Origin: Rhodocyclaceae bacterium | Lineage (GTDB): Bacteria; Pseudomonadota; Gammaproteobacteria; Burkholderiales; Rhodocyclaceae | Assembly (NCBI GenBank): GCA_020849155.1 | Contig: JADLGU010000312.1 | Location: 1 to 5,737 of the forward strand | Length of the DNA: 5,737 nt | Direction of reading: 5' to 3' | In this document: positions 1 to 4,757 of the stretch, in pieces | How positions within the stretch are numbered: the stretch's first letter is position 1 | Layout of the letters: each line of letters opens with the position of its first letter | Position numbers and translations under genes: made by a program | Notes under the pieces: model-generated | Database searches by the model: none | Told to the model about the DNA's origin: nothing | Seen by the model: the letters and a program-made list of their open reading frames with translations, nothing else

Positions 1-247
1 CGAAGGCAAGGGCAACTTCGGCTACAACGCCGCCACCGGCGAGTACGGCGACATGGTGGCGATGGGCGTGCTCGACCCGACCAAGGTCACCCGCACCGCG
101 CTGCAGAATGCCGCTTCCGTGGCCGGCCTGATGCTGACCACCGACTGCATGGTGGCCGAGCTGGTCGAAGACAAGCCGGCCGGCGGCGGCATGCCCGGCG
201 GCATGGGCGGCATGGGTGGCATGGGCGGAATGGGGATGGATATGTGA
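1..247 (+). CDS. groEL: 60 kDa chaperonin GroEL, C-terminal fragment
   Basis: This is the last 81 residues of GroEL, the ATP-driven cytosolic chaperonin that folds proteins inside a double seven-subunit ring closed by GroES. The open reading frame runs in from the left edge (first whole codon at 2) and stops with TGA at 245-247. Diagnostic segments are the GYNAATGEYGDM stretch, the D-P-T-KVTR-ALQNAASVAGLMLTT helix of the equatorial domain, and VAELVEDKP leading into a flexible Gly-Gly-Met tail ending GMGMDM. The GGM tail projects into the ring cavity in known GroELs and is typical of the main, housekeeping copy in proteobacteria. The start, any groES partner and the heat-shock promoter lie outside the window. 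The 3' end is intact. A stem-loop is built across the stop codon, and a likely terminator follows. Confidence 0.97.
   Translation, partial: EGKGNFGYNAATGEYGDMVAMGVLDPTKVTRTALQNAASVAGLMLTTDCMVAELVEDKPAGGGMPGGMGGMGGMGGMGMDM
182..238 (+). repeat. 9-bp repeat coding for the GroEL Gly-Gly-Met tail
   Basis: The sequence consists of nearly identical 9-bp units of the form GGC-GGC-ATG, with small variants (one unit reads ATG-CCC-GGC, and GGT and GGA replace GGC once each). They encode the GGM repeats at the end of GroEL. Such in-frame units can expand or contract by slippage without disturbing the fold. It is a coding repeat, not a mobile or CRISPR repeat. Confidence 0.85.
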
Positions 248-267
248 TCGGCGGCGCCGATCGCATA
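241..267 (+). other. 12-bp stem-loop across the groEL stop codon
   Basis: The arms TATGTGATCGGC (241-252) and GCCGATCGCATA (256-267) pair along their whole length, with a single G-U wobble (245/263) and a 3-nt loop GGC. The left arm contains the last codon and the TGA stop of groEL. There is no U-tract after it, so it is not an intrinsic terminator by itself. A role in 3'-end protection or processing of the mRNA is an inference. Confidence 0.6.
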
Positions 268-290
268 GCCACCCCGGCAGGAATGGAACA

Positions 291-310
291 GGGGGAACCG
301 AGGTTCCCCC
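291..310 (+). other. Perfect inverted repeat in the groEL 3' UTR
   Basis: GGGGGAACC (291-299) is followed after two bases by its exact complement GGTTCCCCC (302-310). In RNA this gives a stem of about 8 bp with a 4-nt loop. It is followed by C-rich sequence rather than a T-run. It probably acts together with the hairpin at 334-365 at the end of the groEL transcript. Confidence 0.5.
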
Positions 311-333
311 CGTTACCCCCTTCCTGACTCATC

Positions 334-365
334 ACGACAGACCCCGCTGCGGCGGGGTTTGTCGT
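334..365 (+). terminator. Probable groEL transcription terminator hairpin
   Basis: ACGACAGACCCCGC (334-347), loop TGCG, and GCGGGGTTTGTCGT (352-365) form a continuous 14-bp stem with one G-U wobble (340/359). The core, a C4GC / GCG4 stem followed directly by TTT, is the usual shape of an intrinsic terminator. The T-run is short and interrupted by GTCG, so termination may be incomplete or Rho-assisted. Position, 87 nt after the groEL stop and just before the next promoter-like stretch, supports the call. Confidence 0.65.
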
Positions 366-378
366 TGTGGCGACAGCC

Positions 379-408
379 TTGACTTCCTCCGCCATTCCGG
401 CGTGATAT
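379..408 (+). promoter_or_regulatory. Candidate sigma-70 promoter for the 444-1289 gene
   Basis: A TTGACT (379-384) close to the -35 consensus is followed after 18 bp by TGATAT (403-408), a moderate -10. The local A/T richness around 403-425 (GATATATTGGTATCACTAAA) stands out in this GC-rich window. A second possible -10 with a TG extension lies at 411-419 (TGGTATCAC). The promoter begins just beyond the groEL terminator and lies 35 bp before the start codon of the next gene, which suggests that gene is transcribed independently of groEL. Confidence 0.5.
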
Positions 409-431
409 ATTGGTATCACTAAAGTAGAACC

Positions 432-440
432 GGGGGAAGG
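432..440 (+). promoter_or_regulatory. Strong ribosome binding site for the 444 start
   Basis: The purine run GGGGGAAGG ends 3 nt before the ATG at 444, with its best anti-SD match (GGGGGA / GAAGG) about 4-8 nt upstream. It fixes 444 as the start of the uncharacterised protein. Confidence 0.7.
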
Positions 441-443
441 TAA

Positions 444-1289
444 ATGGACCTCAACGCCGTTTACAAGAAAACCCAAAAAGGTCTGGAGGAGATGGCGCAG
501 CGCACCGTGCTCGGGATGCGCGAACGCACCCTTCTCGTCATGGTCGACGGCAAGACCAGCGCTGCCGACCTGCTGGCGCGGGCGCAGCACATGCCCGATC
601 CGCCCGCCCTGCTGGGCAAGCTCATCGACGGCGGCTTCATCGCCCCGGATGCCGCCGCCAGCGCGCCTGCCGCCGCCGCCGCGGCGGCGGGGACGGCAGC
701 GGCGGCGACGGCCGCCTCGCCGTCGGACCAGATCCTCGTCCAGCAGCTGAAGCACTATGCCGAGCATTTCCTCGACCAGGTGCTCGGTCCGGACGCCGAC
801 ATGCTGTCCGAGGCCGTCGATCGCTGCAAGACCCTGCCGGAACTGCGCGTCCGCATGGAGAAGACCCGCGATGCCATCGAAGGCATGGGCAAGCGGCGCA
901 AGGCCGAGGAGTTCTGGACGCATGTCCAGGCGCTGCTCGATGGCAAGCCGCCCCCCGTCGCGGCGCCAGCCCAGCCGGCCGCCGCGCCTCCTCCTCCTCC
1001 CCCGCCCGCCGCGCCGGCTGCAGTACCGGCCGCGCCACCGCCAGCCGCCACCCCCGCGGCGCCTCCTGCGCCCTCGGCCCAGGAGGCCATCCGTTTCGCC
1101 CGGCGCTACATCAGCGACGCCCTGGGGCCGGACGGCGACATGCTGGTCGAGGCCATCGAGCGCTGCAAGACCCTGGCGGAATTGCGCAGCACCATGGAAA
1201 AGACCCGCGACGCGCTGCTCAATGGCGTCGGCAAGCGCCGCGCCGAGGAATTCTGGCAAGGGGTCCAGCCGAGATTGCCGCCGGAATGA
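444..1289 (+). CDS. Uncharacterised protein with a duplicated helical module and Ala/Pro-rich linkers
   Basis: I do not recognise a named family for this 281-residue protein. Residues about 17-67 (MRERTLLVMVDGKTSAADLL...LLGKLIDGGFI) look like the small winged-helix-type segment, 'R-x-LL-x-hDG-x-x-s...L-x-x-L-x-x-x-G-hI', found at the ends of many proteobacterial proteins. An Ala-rich linker (71-93) leads to module 1 (about 98-165). A Pro/Ala linker containing a run of seven prolines (169-211) leads to module 2 (about 212-278). The modules match with an offset of 113 residues: LGPD-x-DML, EA-h-x-RCKTL-x-ELR, MEKTRDA, GKRR and AEEFW occur in both, with one cysteine each (C128, C241). There is no signal peptide or membrane segment, so it is probably cytosolic. 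It has its own promoter and strong ribosome binding site downstream of groEL. The function is unknown; an adaptor or scaffold role is only a guess from the beads-on-a-string layout. Confidence 0.85.
   Translation: MDLNAVYKKTQKGLEEMAQRTVLGMRERTLLVMVDGKTSAADLLARAQHMPDPPALLGKLIDGGFIAPDAAASAPAAAAAAAGTAAAATAASPSDQILVQQLKHYAEHFLDQVLGPDADMLSEAVDRCKTLPELRVRMEKTRDAIEGMGKRRKAEEFWTHVQALLDGKPPPVAAPAQPAAAPPPPPPPAAPAAVPAAPPPAATPAAPPAPSAQEAIRFARRYISDALGPDGDMLVEAIERCKTLAELRSTMEKTRDALLNGVGKRRAEEFWQGVQPRLPPE
673..690 (+). repeat. 18-bp GC palindrome inside the Ala linker codons
   Basis: CCGCCGCCGCGGCGGCGG is a perfect palindrome of GCC/GGC triplets coding for part of the polyalanine linker. It is a by-product of alanine codons and a likely slippage or sequencing trouble spot, not a regulatory site. 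Confidence 0.5.
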
Positions 1290-1316
1290 AGTGGCCGATG
1301 GGATGAAAAGGGCGGT

Positions 1317-1355
1317 GGGGAGCGGCACACGGCTGTGGGCTGTGCGCCGCTCCCC
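1317..1355 (+). terminator. First hairpin after the 444-1289 gene
   Basis: GGGGAGCGGC (1317-1326) pairs perfectly with GCCGCTCCCC (1346-1355). Beyond one mismatch the pairing extends by CAC/GTG. The hairpin starts 28 nt after the stop codon and is followed immediately by a second hairpin, not by a T-run. It may be a Rho-assisted terminator or a 3'-end barrier; simple intrinsic termination is not supported. Confidence 0.4.
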
Positions 1356-1384
1356 GAGGCCTGCCGGCGGAGCCTGCAGGCCTC
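1356..1384 (+). terminator. Second hairpin, abutting the first
   Basis: GAGGCCTGC (1356-1364) pairs perfectly with GCAGGCCTC (1376-1384) around an 11-nt loop. It begins at the base after the preceding hairpin, so the two could stack coaxially in RNA. The sequence after it (CAAAGACCG) lacks a T-tract. It is placed between two separately expressed genes, which is why transcription termination is the favoured reading. Confidence 0.4.
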
Positions 1385-1412
1385 CAAAGACCGAATAAAA
1401 GGAGAACAGCGC

Positions 1413-1425
1413 GTTTAGGCTAAAC
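1413..1425 (+). promoter_or_regulatory. Inverted repeat with possible -10 upstream of the response regulator
   Basis: GTTTAG and CTAAAC flank a single G, making a 13-bp dyad in an A/T-richer stretch. TAAACT (1421-1426) within it matches the -10 consensus at four of six bases, but no good -35 lies at the correct distance. If this is the -10, transcription would start near 1433, at the direct repeat described separately. The call is tentative. Confidence 0.3.
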
Positions 1426-1432
1426 TGCGTGG

Positions 1433-1450
1433 CTTACAGTTGCCTTACAG
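1433..1450 (+). promoter_or_regulatory. Candidate OmpR-family operator (direct repeat, 11-bp period)
   Basis: CTTACAG occurs at 1433-1439 and again at 1444-1450, exactly 11 bp apart, separated by TTGC. Tandem half-sites one helical turn apart are the standard target of OmpR/PhoB-class winged-helix dimers. The site ends 22 bp before the start codon of such a regulator, so autoregulation is a natural inference. The sequence alone does not show whether it activates or represses. Confidence 0.5.
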
Positions 1451-1472
1451 CCGCTGGCCGAGAAGCTTTCCG

Positions 1473-2133
<661 letters not shown>

Positions 2134-2144
<11 letters not shown>

Positions 2145-3609
2145 CGACCGGCTGCGCCGGCGAAAACCGGACGAGGCCGAGCGCCAGTCGGTGTTCGGCG
2201 AGATCCTCGACTGGATGTTGATGCCGCTGCTGCTGATCTGGCCGCTCAGCGTGATCCTGATCCAGAACGTCGCCAACGGCATCGCCGACGATCCCTACGA
2301 CCAGGCGCTGGCGGAAAACGCCCGCACCCTGGCGCGCCTGGTCGCCTACGCCGACGGCCGCGTCAAGCTCAACCTGCATCCGCAGACCCGCAGCTTCCTG
2401 CGCACCGACGAGGAAGACGCCATCTACTACCAGGTGCTCGGCTTCCGCAACGAGCTGGTCGCCGGCGACCTGGCCCTGCGCTGGGTCGAGCCGCCGTTGA
2501 AGATCGAGATCGAGAAGGTCTATTTCCGCGACGACGAGATCAAGGGCGAGCCGGTCCGGGTGGCCTATCTCTACCTGTCGCCGAAGCCCGGCGCGCCGCC
2601 GGTGATGCTGCAGGTGGCCGAGACCCGCAACAAGCGCAACGCCCTGTCCGGGCGAATCCTCTCCGGCGTGACGCTGCCGCAGTTCGCCGTGATCCCGCTG
2701 GCCGTGCTGCTGGTCTGGATCGGCCTGGGCCGCGGCATCGAGCCGCTCAACCGCCTGAGCCGGACGATCCGCCGTCGCCTGCCGACCGACCTGTCGCCGA
2801 TTCCGACCGCCGGCGTGCCGGAGGAGGTCAAGCCGGTGGTGCACTCCTTCAACGACATGATGGCCCGGCTGGAGCAGAACCTGCAGGCCCAGCAGCGCTT
2901 CATCGGCGACGCGGCCCATCAGATGCGCACGCCGCTCACCGGCCTGAAGATGCAGACCGAACTGGCCCTGACCGAGACCGACCCGGAGAACATGCGCATC
3001 CTGCTGCGGCAGATCGCCGAGAGCGCCGACCGCGCCGCCCACCTGACCAGCCAGCTGCTTTCCCTGGCCCGCGCCGAGGCCAGCCACGAGAAAACCCAGT
3101 CGGCCAGCCTGGTCGACATCGAGGGCCTGGCCCGCCAAGTGACCCTGGAATGGGTGCCGCGCGCCATGGAAAAGAAAATCGACCTCGGCTTCGAGGGCAC
3201 CGGCTGGCCGCTGCAGGTCAGCGGCAACGCCCTGCTGCTGCGCGAGCTGATCGTCAACCTGGTGGACAACGCCGTGAAATACACCCCGCCCGAGGGCCGG
3301 GTCACGGTGCGCAGCCGCGCCAGCGAGTTCGCCATCCTGGAAGTCGAGGACGACGGGCCGGGCATCGCCGAGGCCGACCGCGAGCTGGTCTTCGAGCGTT
3401 TCTACCGGGTGCTCGGCAACGAGGCGCCGGGCAGCGGCCTGGGGCTGGCCATCGTGCGCGAGATCGCCGACCTGCACCTGGGCAGCGTGCAGTTGAAGCC
3501 CAGCCCGAGCGGCCGCGGCACCCTGGCCCAGGCGGTGTTCCCGCGCCGCCGCTTCACCGTCTCCCAGCTGCTGGCGCAGCAGCCGGAGAAGTTCCAGCCC
3601 ACGCTGTGA
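2134..3609 (+). CDS. TctE-like membrane sensor histidine kinase
   Basis: This 491-residue inner-membrane sensor kinase should phosphorylate the regulator encoded just upstream. A basic cytoplasmic N-terminus precedes membrane segment 1 (about 28-46). A periplasmic sensor region follows (about 47-180), of the 2CSK_N type known from TctE. Then come membrane segment 2 (about 183-199), a HAMP-like linker (about 200-252), the H-box with H262 in FIGDAAHQMRTPLTG, and the ATPase domain. The ATPase domain has the N-box ELIVNLVDNAVKY (N375, N379), G1 DDGPG (406-410), F-box FERFYR (420-425) and G2 GSGLGLAI (433-440). All catalytic motifs are intact. I chose ATG 2134, inside the last codons of the regulator; this 11-nt overlap suggests coupled translation, as the ribosome binding site there is weak. 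ATG 2215 would cut into the first membrane segment. TctE senses tricarboxylates elsewhere; the ligand here cannot be told from sequence. Confidence 0.93.
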
Positions 3610-3614
3610 TATTC

Positions 3615-3630
3615 AGTCGCGCCAGCGACT
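3615..3630 (+). other. Small hairpin just after the kinase stop
   Basis: AGTCGC (3615-3620) and GCGACT (3625-3630) form a 6-bp stem with a 4-nt loop, five bases beyond the stop codon of the kinase. There is no T-run. It may contribute to the 3' end of the two-component transcript together with the larger hairpin at 3639-3679. Confidence 0.35.
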
Positions 3631-3638
3631 CGCAAAGC

Positions 3639-3679
3639 CCCCCTCTCCCCTCGCGGGTGAGGGGCTGGGGGAGAGGGGG
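3639..3679. repeat. C/G-rich interspersed-type repeat hairpin between convergent genes
   Basis: CCCCCTCTCCCC (3639-3650) pairs with GGGGGAGAGGGGG (3667-3679) in a 12-bp stem. A competing inner pairing, CCCCT (3647-3651) with AGGGG (3660-3664), lies inside it. The pattern 'CCCCTCTCCC...GCGGG...GAGGGGCTGGGG-GAGAGGGG' resembles a palindromic interspersed element seen at gene ends in many GC-rich proteobacteria. It sits in the 90-bp gap between the kinase and the convergent membrane-protein gene, where it could end transcription or block read-through from both sides. Membership in a genome-wide repeat family is inferred from its look and could be tested by counting copies. Confidence 0.6.
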
Positions 3680-3699
3680 ATAGCGGACATTGCCGCTCG

Positions 3700-4005
3700 T
3701 CAGCAGCCCGTCAAGCCGCTCAGCGCGCACAGCTCGCGCTTGACCCAGGCCAGCATGATCCACAGCCAGAACAGCAGGAAGAAGGCGACGAAGGGCAGGT
3801 GCTTGTCGATGATGACCTTCGGCGTGATCCAGCGGCAGGCTTTCAGCACCGGCCCGGTGATCACCAGGAACAGGCGGTAGACGAAATTGGTATGGCGCCG
3901 CGCGCCGGCGAGCAGCGCCAGCACGCCCTGGGCGAGCAATGCCAGCAGCGCCACTTCGACCAGCGCGCGGAGGATCGCGACGATGAAAATATCCGGGTGA
4001 CTCAT
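3700..4005 (-). CDS. Small YggT-like integral membrane protein
   Basis: This is a 101-residue, strongly hydrophobic protein. Segment 1 (about 7-33) is one membrane helix. The middle part (NFVYRLFLVITGPVLKACRWITPKV, split around residues 40-64) and segment 3 (about 70-88, rich in Phe, Leu and Trp) follow the pattern of the YggT family: a helix ending in 'hT-x-P-hL...R-x-hhP', then a short polar stretch with Asp, then a second helix. YggT proteins are usually longer with two such units; this would be a single unit. The function of the family is poorly defined; some members affect osmotic or envelope homeostasis. The start ATG (complement of 4003-4005) has AGGA about 8 nt upstream on its strand. 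The gene converges with the kinase and is divergent from the TPR gene. I am sure it is a real membrane protein gene; the family assignment is moderate. Confidence 0.75.
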   Translation of the reverse strand: MSHPDIFIVAILRALVEVALLALLAQGVLALLAGARRHTNFVYRLFLVITGPVLKACRWITPKVIIDKHLPFVAFFLLFWLWIMLAWVKRELCALSGLTGC

Positions 4006-4040
4006 GGTATCGTTCCTGCCTTCGATTTAAGGATGCCGCA
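4006..4040. promoter_or_regulatory. 35-bp divergent intergenic region with two ribosome binding sites
   Basis: This short gap separates the start codons of the membrane-protein gene (-) and the TPR gene (+). It holds AAGGA at 4029-4033 for the + gene and AGGA (complement of 4014-4017) for the - gene. It is too short for two complete promoters, so promoter elements must reach into one or both coding regions, or the promoters overlap. I could not assign convincing -35/-10 pairs. Confidence 0.5.
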
Positions 4041-4655
4041 ATGGATTTCGAACACTTCCGCCATTATGCCCGCGGCTGGCTGCTGCATTTCTTCGGCCGG
4101 GAAGAAAAGGCCTTCAACGCCTACGCCGCCGCCTACCGCATCAGGCCCAACGATGCCCAGGCGGCGCGCCACCTGGCCCACATCGCCGCGCGCCGGCAGC
4201 AGTACGAGGTCGCCGACAAGTGGTTCGCCGAGACCCTGCGCCTGGCCCCCGAGCATGCCGACACGCACTTCAACCGCGGCTTCATCCTCGAGCAGGCCGG
4301 CCGTTCGCGCGAGGCCATCGCCGCCTTCGCCGAGGCGGCGCGCCTGAAGCCCTCCCTCGATCGCGCCTTCTACGGCATGGGCCTGGCCCATGCCCGCCTG
4401 GGCGAGCACGCCGAGGCCGCCGCCGCCTTCGCCAAAGCCGCCGAACTGCAGCCCATGAGCGGCGAAGTCTATTACCAGTGGGGCATGGCCTGCCATCATG
4501 CCTTCCAGCCCGAGCAGGTGACCAAGGTCGTCAAGCAGCTCATCGGCTTCGATCCCAAGCGCGCCATGAAGCTCATCAAGGACGCCGAGCGCCCCGACCT
4601 CGTGCACCTCGTGCCCGAGGAAGTGCGGCGCTTCTTCGAAACCTACCGTGGCTAA
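4041..4655 (+). CDS. Tetratricopeptide-repeat protein
   Basis: This 204-residue protein is made almost entirely of TPR helix pairs, a fold used to hold partner proteins. Repeats fall at about 5-36, 38-71, 72-105 and 106-139, with a degenerate fifth at 141-172. They show the typical small-residue positions (A-x-x-H-L-A, F-N-R-G-F-hL, Y-x-x-G-L-A-x-A-x-L-G) and the closing A-h-x-L-x-P turns. The C-terminal tail (173-204) is charged and ends in VRRFFETYRG. There is no signal peptide or clear membrane helix, though the start contains a short hydrophobic patch (GWLLHFF), so a cytosolic location is most likely. AAGGA lies 7 nt before ATG 4041. The partner and pathway cannot be told; TPR proteins in this position may assist envelope assembly, cell division or regulation. 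It appears to be a single-gene unit, ending before a large inverted repeat. Confidence 0.88.
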   Translation: MDFEHFRHYARGWLLHFFGREEKAFNAYAAAYRIRPNDAQAARHLAHIAARRQQYEVADKWFAETLRLAPEHADTHFNRGFILEQAGRSREAIAAFAEAARLKPSLDRAFYGMGLAHARLGEHAEAAAAFAKAAELQPMSGEVYYQWGMACHHAFQPEQVTKVVKQLIGFDPKRAMKLIKDAERPDLVHLVPEEVRRFFETYRG

Positions 4656-4658
4656 GAC

Positions 4659-4705
4659 GCTCTTTTTTTAGGGCCGCCCGCAAGGGCGCACCCTAAAAAA
4701 AGAGC
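4659..4705 (+). other. Long inverted repeat after the TPR gene
   Basis: GCTCTTTTTTTAGGG (4659-4673) and its exact complement CCCTAAAAAAAGAGC (4691-4705) form a 15-bp stem. The loop itself holds a 5-bp stem, CGCCC/GGGCG, closed by a GCAA (GNRA-type) tetraloop (4675-4688). It starts 4 nt after the TPR stop codon. As no T-run follows it on the + strand, it is not a textbook terminator for the TPR gene but could protect or define that transcript's 3' end. Its right arm overlaps the terminator of the opposite gene. Confidence 0.65.
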
Positions 4706-4723
4706 CCGCCGTTGGGCGGGCTC
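4695..4723 (-). terminator. Intrinsic terminator of the sodium:solute symporter gene
   Basis: Read on the minus strand, GAGCCCGCC, loop CAAC and GGCGGGCTC make a perfect 9-bp GC-rich stem (4702-4723) followed directly by seven T residues (complement of 4695-4701). This is a textbook Rho-independent terminator, 34 nt beyond the symporter stop codon. Confidence 0.88.
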
Positions 4724-4757
4724 AACAAGGGGGTTGCCCCCCTCCTCCTCGTAGTTC

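Noticed and set aside
182..238. GGM-coding units as a CRISPR-like or mobile repeat
   Set aside because: The units are 9 bp, contiguous, in frame and encode the known GroEL tail.
216..422. Short + frame starting in the groEL tail
   Set aside because: It crosses the three hairpins and the promoter-like region, has no ribosome binding site and gives a composition unlike a protein.
87..1328. Long minus-strand open frame of 413 codons opposite groEL's end and the 444-1289 gene
   Set aside because: Its translation is Arg/Gly-rich low-complexity in the region of the Ala/Pro linkers and shows no domain. It is the mirror of a GC-rich coding strand. The + strand gene has a ribosome binding site, a promoter and a convincing internal duplication.
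757..1398. Second + frame inside and beyond the 444-1289 gene
   Set aside because: It is an Arg/Pro/Ser-rich out-of-frame reading of the duplicated-module gene; the motif duplication exists only in the frame of 444.
1440..1472. TTG 1440 as the start of the response regulator
   Set aside because: It would place the start between the two half-sites of the direct repeat and add 11 residues before a receiver domain that normally begins at M-x-hLLhEDD; ATG 1473 has a suitable ribosome binding site.
3799..4347. + frame crossing the divergent membrane-protein and TPR genes
   Set aside because: It spans antisense of one gene and an alternate frame of another, with low-complexity Ser/Pro/Arg content and no domain.
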